From UTCFX2 sp963788145 (GTDB lineage Bacteria; Chloroflexota; Anaerolineae; Anaerolineales; UBA4823): DNA of 64,000 nt. The translations under genes and the position numbers were made by a program. Positions 37,625 through 46,416 of the stretch are shown here, one piece after another (position 1 is the first letter of the stretch; the number at the start of each line of letters is the position of its first letter). Under the pieces are notes generated by a model. The model did no database searches, had not been told where the DNA came from, and saw only the letters and a program-made list of their open reading frames with translations. The stretch spans positions 62,001-126,000 of the forward strand of contig CAWBFQ010000003.1 of the NCBI GenBank assembly GCA_963788145.1, written 5' to 3'.

Positions 37625-38591
37625 ATGCCCTATCCACAATTTGATCGCTTGAAATTAAGTATGAAACCGCTGCGTGAGCGCCAAAACGACCTGAATTTAG
37701 ATGTTTTGATCCACCCGGATTCGCCATATCAAAGGGTAGCTCAACCAGACCTGGACACCCTCGCTAGGCGGATTGTAGTAGCCCGCCAGCAGGGTGCGCC
37801 GGTGGTGGTAATGATGGGCGCGCACGTGCTGCGCCGAGGCAATTCACCTCTCTTGATCGATCTGATGAAACGCAACCTGATCACTCATATTGCCATGAAT
37901 GGGGCAGTCGCCATACATGATTTTGAATTTGCCCTGATTGGCGAAACAACAGAGAGTGTGGCGAGGTACATCTCAGACAGGTCAATTTGGTTTATGGACT
38001 GAAACCGGAGGTATTAATAAGGCAATGCTGACTGCTGCCCGTGAGCAGATTGGGATGGGAGAGGCGATTGGGCAAATGATCTCCGAAGGTGATTTTCCAT
38101 ATCGGGATATCTCCATCCTGGCGCGAGGATACCAGCTTCAGGTCCCGATTACGATACATGCCTGTATTGGTCAGGATATTATTCATGAACATCCCAACCT
38201 GGATGGGGCAGCGCTAGGCGCCAGTTCGTACACCGATTTTCTGGTGTTTGCCGAGACCATCCGCCATTTAGAAAATGGCGTGCTTCTCAATATCGGTACT
38301 GCGGTGATGGGCCCAGAGGTGTATCTAAAAGCGCTATCCATGGCTCGAAATGTTGCTTACCAGGAAGGTAAAACCATTGCACATTTCAGCACGGCTGTTT
38401 TCGATCTGCATGATCTGGGGCCGGATTTTCATGTGGAAGCGCCGAAAGGAAGCGCAGCCTATTATTACCGTCCGTATAAGACCATCCTGGTGCGCACTGT
38501 GCAGGATGGCGGCGAGAGTTTTTATATCCAGGGGGATCACAGCTTGACCGTACCAAATTTATATCACCGGATTATTGAGCAAATTGGTTAG
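37625..38591 (+). CDS. conserved protein of unknown function, copy B (frameshifted)
   Basis: Paralogue of the gene at 14175, about 321 residues. Landmarks: VVVMMGAHVLRRGNSPLLID, ITHIAMNGAVAIHDFEFALI, ISDGQFGLWTETGGIN (across the break), PYRDISILARGYQLQVPIT, QDIIHEHPNLDGA, LLNIGTAVMGPEVYLKALS and AYYYRPYKTILVRT near the end. One extra A near 37979 splits it; removing it restores the frame exactly. Activity is unknown. Its fixed company with HAD, PfkB and (for copy A) SIS genes suggests a step in sugar-phosphate metabolism. Confidence 0.7.
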
Positions 38592-38606
38592 GAGTGGGAA
38601 GCGTCC

Positions 38607-39656
38607 ATGAATAAACAGCGGTTGGAAGAAATCCTCTCAAAGCTGCCTGATCTTCAGATCATAGTATACGGGGATTATTTCCTCGACTATTACCTGACCC
38701 TCGATCGCTCGCTAAGTGAACCCTCGCTAGAAACCGGGCTGGAAGCCTACCAGGTGATTGAGACGCGTCAATATCCAGGTGTAGCTGGCGTAGTCGCGGC
38801 GAACCTGCGTTCTCTGGGTGTCAATGTGCTCGCTCTGGGATTAGTAGGGGACGATGGCAACGGTTATGACCTGCGCAAGAGACTGGTTGAAGATGGGATA
38901 GATGTCAGCGGGCTGTTGGAAGCCCCTGGATACGCTACTCCTACATATCACAAACCCATGATGCGCGAACTGGATGGTGAGGAACATGAGTTGAATCGGA
39001 TGGATGTGAAACCACGGTCTCCGCTGGCGGCTGCCCTGGAGGAGCAAATGGTGTATCAGATTCGCCGGTTTCTACCCACTGCAAATGGTATGCTGGTGGT
39101 GGATCAGGCTCGCAGTCTAAATTGCGGCGTGGTCACAGACCGGGCGCGGGCAGAGCTTGAAAAGATCGCCCTCGAAAATCTGGATAAGGGCGTTGAAAAT
39201 CATCCCATCATTATGGCTGATTTGCGCGATTTTCTGGATCGCTTCAGGTCGGTTATCCTTAAGGCCAATCTGAGCGAAGCCATGCGCTCTGCGCAGGTCA
39301 CCATGTCAGCTGATGAGGGCGCGATGCAGTGCGCCCAACGTTGTGGGCGGATCCTCTCCGCCCATACCCATCGTCCGGTAGTGATCACACTTGGCGACCA
39401 GGGGATCTACCTGTATCAAGGCGCCGAGCAGGCCGAAATCGTGATTCCTGCCATCCCGGTAGATGGGCCTCTTGACATTGTTGGAGCCGGAGATAGTGTC
39501 AATGCCGCTGTTGGAGCGGCATTATGCGCTGGCGCAAGTCTGGAGGAAGCTGGTTTCCTGGGTAATCTTGTCGCTTCAATCGTCATACAGCAGATCGGAG
39601 TGACCGGAAAGGCAACTCCGCAGCAGGTGATGGAGCGCTATCAGGCTTATTATTGA
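38607..39656 (+). CDS. PfkB-family carbohydrate kinase, HldE/RfaE-like
   Basis: Ribokinase-fold kinase, 349 residues. The N-terminus IIVYGDYFLDYYLTLDR is like the kinase domain of HldE. PGVAGVVAANLRSLGVNVLALGLVGDDGNG is the substrate region, and GPLDIVGAGDSVNAAVGAAL holds the anion hole and catalytic Asp (GAGDS). Partners nearby in the window are a GmhA-like isomerase and a HAD phosphatase, but no nucleotidyltransferase is seen. It is the last gene of the plus operon; its TGA is directly followed by the TCA (minus stop) of the opposing operon. Confidence 0.87.
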   Translation: MNKQRLEEILSKLPDLQIIVYGDYFLDYYLTLDRSLSEPSLETGLEAYQVIETRQYPGVAGVVAANLRSLGVNVLALGLVGDDGNGYDLRKRLVEDGIDVSGLLEAPGYATPTYHKPMMRELDGEEHELNRMDVKPRSPLAAALEEQMVYQIRRFLPTANGMLVVDQARSLNCGVVTDRARAELEKIALENLDKGVENHPIIMADLRDFLDRFRSVILKANLSEAMRSAQVTMSADEGAMQCAQRCGRILSAHTHRPVVITLGDQGIYLYQGAEQAEIVIPAIPVDGPLDIVGAGDSVNAAVGAALCAGASLEEAGFLGNLVASIVIQQIGVTGKATPQQVMERYQAYY

Positions 39657-40661
39657 TCAGCCGCGTTTCGAGAAAGCAGAATCGAAGGCTTGCGCAGAGG
39701 GTAGGAAGCTGTAGCGTTTTATCATCGCCAATGCATCTTGCGCGCCCCATTCACGATCCATTCCGCTGTCCTCCCACTCGATGGTGAGCGGTCCCTGATA
39801 GCCAATCCGGTTCAACGCTCTGATGATTTGATCCCAATCAATATCTCCATGTCCGGGAGAGACAAAATCCCACCCCCGTCTTGGGTCGCCAAAATTCAAG
39901 TGCGAGGCCAGGATCGAATTCTGGCCATCCAGGTTCAGGTGAGTATCTTTCACGTGCATATGAAAAATACGATCTGGGAAGTTTTCCAGGAATTTTACCG
40001 GGTCCACAAACTGGTGAACCAGATGGCTTGGATCGAAATTGATCCCAAAAGCGGGATGATCCTTGACTGCCCGTAGCGCTTTGTGCATCGTGTGGATATC
40101 ATAGGCAATTTCGGTCGGATGGACTTCTAACGCAAATTTGACCTCCAGGCTTGCAAATGCATCGAAGATCGGGATGAAGCGCTCTGCAAAATCCCAGAAT
40201 CCAGCCTCGATGGTTTCATTTGTGGTCGGCGGCCAAAAATAGAATTTGCGCCAGATGCTGCTGCCAGTGAAGGCGGTGATCACATTAACATCCATCAGTC
40301 GGGCAGCGCGGGCGGCATTCTTCATGTGCTCCGCAGCGCGCTGTTGTACGCCATCTGTCACTCCGTTGCCCCACACACTCGCAGGAATGAGCGCTTTGTA
40401 GCGCTCATCCTGAATATCGTCACAGATGCATTGACCAACGCTGTGATTTGAGATGGCATAACACTGCAAACCATATTTTGCCAGCAAATCTTTTTTATCC
40501 TTAGCGTAACGGTCGCTGGAAAGGCAGGCCTCGATATCAAAATGGTCGCCGCCGCAACCCAGCTCTACCCCTTGATAACCCCATTCCTGGAGTTTGCGCG
40601 CCAATGTTTCCAATGGCAGGTCCGCCCATTGGCCAGTGGTAAGAATTATCGGTCGGGTCAT
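39657..40661 (-). CDS. sugar phosphate isomerase/epimerase, TIM barrel
   Basis: Intact TIM-barrel isomerase of about 334 residues. Metal ligands: Glu in KFALEVHPTEIAYD, Asp in GINFDPSHLVHQF, His in IFHMHVKDTHLNL and Glu in LTIEWEDSGMD. The start at 40661 (MTRPIILTTGQW) has AAGGAA; an in-frame ATG at 40676 overlaps that site and is less likely. It ends the minus-strand catabolic operon, abutting the plus operon. Confidence 0.88.
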   Translation of the reverse strand: MTRPIILTTGQWADLPLETLARKLQEWGYQGVELGCGGDHFDIEACLSSDRYAKDKKDLLAKYGLQCYAISNHSVGQCICDDIQDERYKALIPASVWGNGVTDGVQQRAAEHMKNAARAARLMDVNVITAFTGSSIWRKFYFWPPTTNETIEAGFWDFAERFIPIFDAFASLEVKFALEVHPTEIAYDIHTMHKALRAVKDHPAFGINFDPSHLVHQFVDPVKFLENFPDRIFHMHVKDTHLNLDGQNSILASHLNFGDPRRGWDFVSPGHGDIDWDQIIRALNRIGYQGPLTIEWEDSGMDREWGAQDALAMIKRYSFLPSAQAFDSAFSKRG

Positions 40662-40694
40662 TGTTTTTCCTTGCAAAACGCTATTTCTATACTT

Positions 40695-41659
40695 TCAGAT
40701 CATTTCAGCAGACCAGGCTGCAACGCCCAGGATACCGGCATTCAAACCCAGGTTGGCGATGGTAATTTCCACTTGTTCAGCTGGCATCATAAACACCTGC
40801 TCACGGATCTTGCGCCGGATCGGATTTAGCAATAGGTCGCCCGCGCCGGCTACGCCCCCGGCTAAAACCACCTTGCGTGGGCCGATGGTCACCAAGATAT
40901 TGCTGATGGCAATTCCAATCAGTTCACCAACCGTCTGGTAAATTTCATTGGCGACTGAATCCCCCTGTTGAGCAGCTTTGCAGATCAGCTCGGGGGTAAT
41001 TTTATTCAGGTCGGATTCTGCCAGTTCTCCCAGGACAGTGGTGCGGCCTTGCAGTACAGCTCGTACACCCAGCGCTGCGATGGCTGGGCCAGTGGCATAA
41101 GCTTCCAAACAACCGCGCCCCCGCAGCCGCAGATCGGTCCGTTCATATCCACACATTGATGACCCAACTCACCGCCAGTGCCGCCGATGCCCAGGTGCAG
41201 CTTGTTGTTAATAACCAGGCCTCCACCTATCCCTGTCCCCAGTGTGAAGCAGGCCATCGTCTCCACGCCTCTACCCGCGCCGAACTTCCATTCGCCATAA
41301 GTAATCGCACGTGCGTCGTTTAGAATAGAAACCGGCAAACCGGTCTTCCCCTCGATGAAAGCGCTCATCGCGACGTTTCGCCAGTTGCCTGGCAGGTTGG
41401 GCAAGAAGAGAGTCACACCTTGATCCAGGTCCAGCACGCCGGGGACGCCAATACCCACGCCGCCGATATCCCTTACTGAAAAGCCGCCAGTGCGGATGGT
41501 CTCCAGGATTTGATCGGCTATTCTGGTCATTACGACCTTGTGACCGGCGCGCCCGAGTGTGGGGATCGTGCTTGAATAGATCACACTCCCATCTTCCAGG
41601 TTGACGATACCAGTCTTGATGTTGGTGCCGCCCATGTCGATTCCAATGTAATAGGTCAT
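40695..41659 (-). CDS. ROK-family sugar kinase with Zn motif (frameshifted)
   Basis: Glucokinase-like ROK kinase of about 321 residues. TYYIGIDMGGTNIKTGIVNL is the N-terminal ATP loop, LNDARAITYGEWKFGAGRG carries the catalytic Asp, and GTGIGGGLVINNKLHLG follows. The Zn motif GHQCVDMNGPICGCGGRGCL appears only across the break, at a G5 run (C5 on plus, 41116-41120) that needs one more base. The second part continues EAYATGPAIAALGVR and ends AAWSAEMI. ATG 41659 has no clear ribosome-binding site and sits just after a strong hairpin. Paralogous to the ROK gene at 35703, but of the Zn-motif type. Confidence 0.85.
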
Positions 41660-41670
41660 TTTGAAACCCA

Positions 41671-41705
41671 AAGACGTCTGGGGTCTTAGGGACCCCAGAC
41701 GTCTT
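41671..41705. terminator. perfect 15-bp hairpin between isomerase and ROK genes
   Basis: AAGACGTCTGGGGTC (41671-41685) and GACCCCAGACGTCTT (41691-41705) pair without mismatch around TTAGG. It lies inside the minus-strand operon, 7 bp after the isomerase stop and 12 bp before the ROK start. No T run follows on the minus strand, so it may be an mRNA processing or stability element, or a translational block on the ROK gene, rather than a full terminator. Confidence 0.6.
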
Positions 41706-41711
41706 AATTAG

Positions 41712-42626
41712 TTATTTTATATAAGGCCGTAGTACATCGCGCGAAAGCAGAAATCCGCGTTTCACCAGATCCTCGGTTTTCTCGAAAGCCCGATCTTCAT
41801 GTTCTATACTGATTACATAATCGTAGCCAGCTTTGTACAGGGCGCTGATAAAACGATCCCATTTGATCTCACCCAAACCAGGCAGACGGGGGATTTGCCA
41901 GCCCATCCCTTGTGAAAGCGCTCCATTCTGATATAAGCCCTCGTGGTCTATCTCCAGGTCCTTAGCATGAACGTGGAAAATACGGTTGCCAAACTCAGAT
42001 ACAACCCGTTCATAATCGATCATTTGCAGAACCAGATGAGAAGGATCCAGGTTAAGACCAAAATTGCTATCAGGTATAATTTCCCACATCTTTTTCCAAA
42101 TGGCGGGTGTGCTGGCGAGGTTATTGCCGCCCGGCCATTCGTCATAAGAGAAGATCATGGGGCAGTTTTCGATCCCGATTTTTACACCATGATTGGCGGC
42201 AAATTTAACGATCGGTGGCCATACGCTGGCGAACTCTTCGAAATTGGCTGGGACGGTTTTGTCTTTATCTTTGCCAATAAACGTCCCAACAACCGGTACT
42301 TCCAATAATTCTGCCGCCAGAATCACTTTCTTTAGGTGATCAATAACGCGGTTGCGATACTCCAGGTCTGGATGAAGTGGATTGGGATAATAACCTAATG
42401 AAGAAATCCCCAACCCCTTTTCCCCCAGCATGGCGCGGATCGCATCCGCCTGAGGTTTATCCAGGTTAACAACATCGATGTGGTTCACACCGGCATAGCG
42501 CCGGTTGGCTTTCTCAAATGGCCAGCAGGCAATTTCAAGGGTCTCGAATCCGTTAGCTGCTGACCATTCGGCGGTCTGTTCCAGCGACCATTGCGAAAAA
42601 GCAGCGGTAAATAAACCGAGTTTCAT
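41712..42626 (-). CDS. sugar phosphate isomerase/epimerase, TIM barrel
   Basis: Intact 304-residue TIM-barrel enzyme. It starts LGLFTAAFSQWSLEQTAEW; metal ligands are Glu in VKIGIENCPMIF, Asp in GLNLDPSHLVLQM, His in IFHVHAKDLEID and Glu in VISIEHEDRAFE. GGAGGATGAA directly precedes the ATG. Closest in the window to the TIM-barrel gene at 32816 in the IEHED and HAKD motifs. Third to last gene of the minus operon. Confidence 0.9.
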   Translation of the reverse strand: MKLGLFTAAFSQWSLEQTAEWSAANGFETLEIACWPFEKANRRYAGVNHIDVVNLDKPQADAIRAMLGEKGLGISSLGYYPNPLHPDLEYRNRVIDHLKKVILAAELLEVPVVGTFIGKDKDKTVPANFEEFASVWPPIVKFAANHGVKIGIENCPMIFSYDEWPGGNNLASTPAIWKKMWEIIPDSNFGLNLDPSHLVLQMIDYERVVSEFGNRIFHVHAKDLEIDHEGLYQNGALSQGMGWQIPRLPGLGEIKWDRFISALYKAGYDYVISIEHEDRAFEKTEDLVKRGFLLSRDVLRPYIK

Positions 42627-42660
42627 TTCATCCTCCAGTACAGGTTAATTGAATCGAATC

Positions 42661-43833
42661 TTATTCGCCGACCTCACACCAGCGACTTTCTTTGGCCGAC
42701 TTTTCAATCGCTTCACAGAGCAACATCTCGTAGTGACCATCTTCAAAGGTGGGGAAGTCGGGTTTGGTCGACGCGTGATTACCGGCGCGAATGTGTTGGT
42801 AGACCCTCCCGATCAGTTGTTTGAACGTGTCCGGGAATCCCTCCTGGTGTCCTCCAGGGTAGCCTATGATCAGGCGGACATCAGGGGCGACCAGGGATGG
42901 ATCTTTCATCAGGATGCTGTTGGGCTGGTCACGATGCCCCAACCAGAGATCGTTGGGGTGTTCCGAATCCCAAGAAATGGAGGATTTCGCCCCATCAATC
43001 TCGAAAAACAGGCGGTTCTTGCGGCCAGCGCAGATCTGAGAAACAGTGACAATCCCGCGTGCCCCGTTTTCATAGTGCAACAGGATCGAGGCGTAATCTT
43101 CTGTATAGATGGGTTGATCGATGTAGTCCTCCGGCTTAAGGATCTTTCCAGAGAAAGTGTCCACCGGCTTGGCGGGTTTCTTGCGCGTCGGCAGGAAAGT
43201 CTTGAACTCCGCGAAAACCGACTCGATCCGTAAGCCGCTGATGAAAGTCATCAGGTCGAGCCAGTGGGAGCCAATGTCCGCGACCACGCGTAGCGAGCCA
43301 CCTTGGTCTGGCTCCAGTCGCCAGTTCCAATCCGTTTCAAATAACAGCCAGTCTTGTAGATATGAACCTTGCAGAATATAAAGATCGCCTAATTCGCCGC
43401 TCTGCACCATCGACCGGGCTTGTTGTACCAGCGGATAAAAGCGAAGGTTAAAGTTGATGGCATTGACAAGCCCGGTCTCGGCTGCCAGTTTGACCAGCTC
43501 TGCCGATTCTGCGCTGCTCATTGAAAGCGGTTTTTCGCAGATCACATGTTTACCGGCTAATAACGCCGCTTTTGCATGCGCAAAGTGAAGCAGATTCGGA
43601 GTGGCCAGGTGGACAGCTTTGATCGATGGATCGGCGATCATAGCTTCAAAAGATGGATAGGCCTTTTCGATTCCCAATTCGGCTGCTTTCTTTTGAGCAA
43701 TTTCATAGGTCGCTTCAGCCAGGCCGATTACCTGGATATTATTCCGCCTTAGCCCTTCCAGGTGAGCCGGTCCGATAAAGCCTGTACCGGCGATGCCAAC
43801 GCGCAGTTCTTGATTTTCGGTTTGGGTTTCCAT
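42661..43833 (-). CDS. Gfo/Idh/MocA family oxidoreductase
   Basis: Intact 390-residue NAD(P)-dependent oxidoreductase. Rossmann start RVGIAGTGFIGPAHLEGLRR; VICEKPLSMSSAESAEL holds the catalytic Lys; RVVADIGSHWLDLMTFISG contains the active-site His region. An insertion with FLPTRKKPAKPVDTF distinguishes it from the other three copies. GAGGTGAAAT precedes the ATG. It lies between deoC and a TIM-barrel isomerase on the minus strand. Confidence 0.9.
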   Translation of the reverse strand: METQTENQELRVGIAGTGFIGPAHLEGLRRNNIQVIGLAEATYEIAQKKAAELGIEKAYPSFEAMIADPSIKAVHLATPNLLHFAHAKAALLAGKHVICEKPLSMSSAESAELVKLAAETGLVNAINFNLRFYPLVQQARSMVQSGELGDLYILQGSYLQDWLLFETDWNWRLEPDQGGSLRVVADIGSHWLDLMTFISGLRIESVFAEFKTFLPTRKKPAKPVDTFSGKILKPEDYIDQPIYTEDYASILLHYENGARGIVTVSQICAGRKNRLFFEIDGAKSSISWDSEHPNDLWLGHRDQPNSILMKDPSLVAPDVRLIIGYPGGHQEGFPDTFKQLIGRVYQHIRAGNHASTKPDFPTFEDGHYEMLLCEAIEKSAKESRWCEVGE

Positions 43834-43884
43834 ATTTCACCTCGGATTGATGGGACTGTTCAGGATCAACCTGAGCAGTCGTTC

Positions 43885-44589
43885 TTATGATTGTTTTAAT
43901 TTCTTGAAATCATCCAGCATGGTTGCGGTGGTGGTCGCTCCAGAGCGAGTGACGCCAGCATCGATCATATCCAACAACGCAGGAAGGGTGCGCACGCCGC
44001 CAGCGCATTTCACCTGAACGCGCGGGCTAACGGTTGCGCGCATCAATTTGACATCCTCGATCGTCGCTCCCGAAGGGGCATAGCCGGTAGATGTTTTTAC
44101 AAAATCGGCCCCTGCTTCTTCGGCAAGCTGACACGCTCTGACCTTTTGCGCATCCGTCAGGTAGACGTTTTCCAGAATCACCTTGACCAACACGCCCTTG
44201 CCTTTAGCTGCTTCGACTACCGCCTGGATATCGGCGCGAACAAAATCGAAGTTCCCGGAGCGTAGCGCTCCGATATTCAGCACCATATCCAACTCAGTCG
44301 CGCCATTGGCGATTGCGTCTTTGGCTTCAAAGACCTTGACGGCGGTAGTGGCGCCGCCGTGTGGGAAACCCACAACCGTACCGACGGCCACATCCGTCCC
44401 TTGAAGCGTGCGAACACAGAGTGGCACATCTGCAGGCTTAACGCATACCGAAGCCACATGATATTTCTTTGCGATTTCACAACCAGCGATCACTTCTTCT
44501 TCGCTCATTTCGGGTTTTAATAAGGAGTGATCGATTACTTTGGCCAATTCTTCATAGGTGATTGTTTTACTGCTCAATTGCTTTGTCAT
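43885..44589 (-). CDS. deoC: deoxyribose-phosphate aldolase family protein (second copy)
   Basis: Class I aldolase of the DeoC family, 234 residues: VIDHSLLKPEMSEEEV, CVKPADVPLCVRTL, ELDMVLNIGAL, ADFVKTSTGYAPSGAT with the Schiff-base Lys and VQVKCAGGVRTLPALL with the second Lys. I chose ATG 44589 (GGTCGAAGG upstream); the frame is open to 44655 but without a better start. Paralogue of 34924-35637, though clearly diverged, so the two operons carry separate aldolases. Confidence 0.9.
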   Translation of the reverse strand: MTKQLSSKTITYEELAKVIDHSLLKPEMSEEEVIAGCEIAKKYHVASVCVKPADVPLCVRTLQGTDVAVGTVVGFPHGGATTAVKVFEAKDAIANGATELDMVLNIGALRSGNFDFVRADIQAVVEAAKGKGVLVKVILENVYLTDAQKVRACQLAEEAGADFVKTSTGYAPSGATIEDVKLMRATVSPRVQVKCAGGVRTLPALLDMIDAGVTRSGATTTATMLDDFKKLKQS

Positions 44590-44633
44590 AATGATTACCT
44601 TCGACCTCCATCGAATGTTGTTGAGTAGTCGCT

Positions 44634-45734
44634 TTATTTCAAGGGGGCAAACCATAAGTCAATTGGGTGGGCAACCCCTTTGGGTTGGAAAGGCATCTGC
44701 ACTGTCTGACCGAGGCCAGCAGATTGATAACCGGCATAGAGCACTTCCTGGACAAACCGGCCATCCTCACCCGTGACTAGACAGGTTTCCTTACCGCGCA
44801 CACAGCGAGCAAAATGGACCATTTCCTGGGGGAATCCATAATTATAAAGTTCATCAAAGACCGGGTAGGTCCATCCCTGGGTGGAAGGCGCTTTTTCAAC
44901 GGCGTAGCCATACCCTTTTTCACTAAAGGTTTGGAGCGCATTCCCCATCAGCAGGTTCGCATAGGTTACGCCTTCGCTGCCGTAAACCTCGATGCGATCA
45001 TCCATCCCGCCCCGTTTTGCCCAGCTATCTTCAACCAGTCCCATCGCCCCATTTTCAAATTCCAGGATGCAGATGCTGTTATCGTCGCCTTTCGTCTTAT
45101 CCGCGTGAACCAGTGTCCCCATGTGGGCAGTGACTTTTTTCAGCCTTGGCCGATCCAGGAACCAGTATACAAAAGCGATCCCGTGGCAGCCCATATCCAT
45201 AAACACCCCGCCTCCAGATTGGTTGACATCCCAAAACCAGGAAGCATGCGGGCCAAAATGCTTCTCGCTTTGTTTTACCAGGTACACATTGCCGAATGCG
45301 CCTTGATCTGCCATTTCCTTCGCCTTGACATATTTTGGAGCGAAGAACAGTTCTTCGGCATACATCAACAAAACTCCCTGTTTGCGGCAGGTCTCGATCA
45401 TCAGATCGGCTTCTTCCAATGTCATGCAGAGCGGTTTTTCGCAGACTACGTGCTTCCCGGCATTGGCAATATCGACGGTCATCTGGCAGTGCAGCCGATT
45501 TGGAGCGGTAATGGTCACCATCTCGATATCCGTCTGTTTTAACATTTCTCGATAATCGGTGTATACATTTGGAATCCCAAATTTCTTGGCAAGGTCGGCT
45601 GCGTGGTCGGGTGTGGGCGAGGCAATCGCTACAACCTCTGCCTCATCCGGCAAAATTTTGAAAGATTCCGCATGGATCGTTGCTTCAAATTGCGAGCCGA
45701 TGATCCCAACTTTTACTTTTCCCTTATTCGCCAT
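44634..45734 (-). CDS. Gfo/Idh/MocA family oxidoreductase
   Basis: Intact 366-residue oxidoreductase, first gene of the minus operon. KVGIIGSQFEATIHAESF is the Rossmann start, VVCEKPLCMTLEEADLM carries the catalytic Lys, and GGGVFMDMGCHGIAFVYWFL the active-site His. It resembles the gene at 30408 in the GPHASWFWDVNQSGGG and RGGMDDR motifs. AGGAGAATTAAC precedes the ATG. Confidence 0.9.
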   Translation of the reverse strand: MANKGKVKVGIIGSQFEATIHAESFKILPDEAEVVAIASPTPDHAADLAKKFGIPNVYTDYREMLKQTDIEMVTITAPNRLHCQMTVDIANAGKHVVCEKPLCMTLEEADLMIETCRKQGVLLMYAEELFFAPKYVKAKEMADQGAFGNVYLVKQSEKHFGPHASWFWDVNQSGGGVFMDMGCHGIAFVYWFLDRPRLKKVTAHMGTLVHADKTKGDDNSICILEFENGAMGLVEDSWAKRGGMDDRIEVYGSEGVTYANLLMGNALQTFSEKGYGYAVEKAPSTQGWTYPVFDELYNYGFPQEMVHFARCVRGKETCLVTGEDGRFVQEVLYAGYQSAGLGQTVQMPFQPKGVAHPIDLWFAPLK

Positions 45735-46132
45735 GTTAATTCTCCTGGTGGTGGATAAATTGAAATATGCTCTGGATCAGTTTCGCTGATGTTTAACCTT
45801 TTTTGAGGAAACAGAATCTTGGAAGACTCTTGGCTTAAACCTTGATGCCATAATATCTCCAGAAAAGCAAGAGAAATGGATGGACCATCCAATTATAAAA
45901 GACAACTGCGGAAAATTATACCCTTTGAGTGAGTATAAGAAAATCTGTGATCATCTCTTTCAGGATGATTGAATGGTTGGATTCCATCCAGGTCTAGTTT
46001 TCGCAAAGCTTATTGAAATTGATCAAAAGAACTGGAAAATAACTGGAAATTGCGAGATTTTTACCAAGCGACATTTTCATCTTAGGTGTAATCTATAAAT
46101 AGGATAAACCACCTTCAAGAAAGGAGAAGACC
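45735..46132. other. intergenic region with a small inverted repeat
   Basis: About 400 bp. ATCAG (45776-45780) and CTGAT (45786-45790) form a short inverted repeat upstream of the minus operon and could be part of its control region. A startless open frame at 45790-45972 is listed separately. The stretch before 46133 contains AAAGGAGAAG, the ribosome-binding site of the small membrane protein. No consensus promoter could be fixed. Confidence 0.4.
45790..45972 (+). pseudogene. possible remnant of an unknown gene
   Basis: A 60-codon open frame without a start codon encodes a hydrophilic, lysine-rich segment (for example EKQEKWMDHPIIKDNCGKLY and LSEYKKICDHLFQDD). The composition looks like protein, but there is no ribosome-binding site and the first Met is internal. 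Family not recognised. It may be decayed coding DNA or chance. Confidence 0.2.
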
Positions 46133-46330
46133 ATGGAAGAAATACTTGGAGTATTGGCTTATGGAGCAGGCGCTCTCTGTCTTGGCGCTGCGCTGATCTT
46201 GGGCTTCTTGTTCGCCCTCGGGGCTAAATATGGCGGTGGTGAGCTGGAAGGTTGCTTAGGAAAGATCATCGTTTCCGGGATCATCATCTTGGCAGGTTTC
46301 TTCTTCGTTCTAGCTGTCGGCGCTTTGTGA
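46133..46330 (+). CDS. small two-helix membrane protein
   Basis: A 65-residue protein with two transmembrane helices (about 5-30 and 43-63) separated by a Gly-rich loop with KYGGGELEGCLGK. No family recognised. AAAGGAGAAG is well spaced before the ATG and a strong terminator follows, which supports a real single-gene transcript. Confidence 0.6.
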   Translation: MEEILGVLAYGAGALCLGAALILGFLFALGAKYGGGELEGCLGKIIVSGIIILAGFFFVLAVGAL

Positions 46331-46353
46331 GGCGTCGGAAATCGATTAGATTG

Positions 46354-46391
46354 AGGTCGGTGAAACCCCATGGGGTTTCACCGACCTTTTT
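46354..46391. terminator. terminator with a 34-base perfect palindrome
   Basis: AGGTCGGTGAAACCCC and its exact complement meet at CCCCATGGGG (46354-46387), followed by T's. It ends the small membrane gene on the plus strand and also lies 25 bp beyond the end of the minus-strand ATPase gene, so it may serve both. Confidence 0.8.
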
Positions 46392-46416
46392 ATTCTGAAG
46401 CGAGTTGGATCGGATA

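Noticed and set aside
37625..38591. Deoxyhypusine-synthase-like enzyme for the conserved unknown pair
   Set aside because: A faint overall feel of NAD-binding enzymes, but none of the specific motifs could be matched, so no function was assigned.
36759..39656. Complete ADP-heptose biosynthesis operon
   Set aside because: Kinase and phosphatase are present and an isomerase lies 23 kb away, but no nucleotidyltransferase or epimerase is visible, and the surroundings are catabolic.
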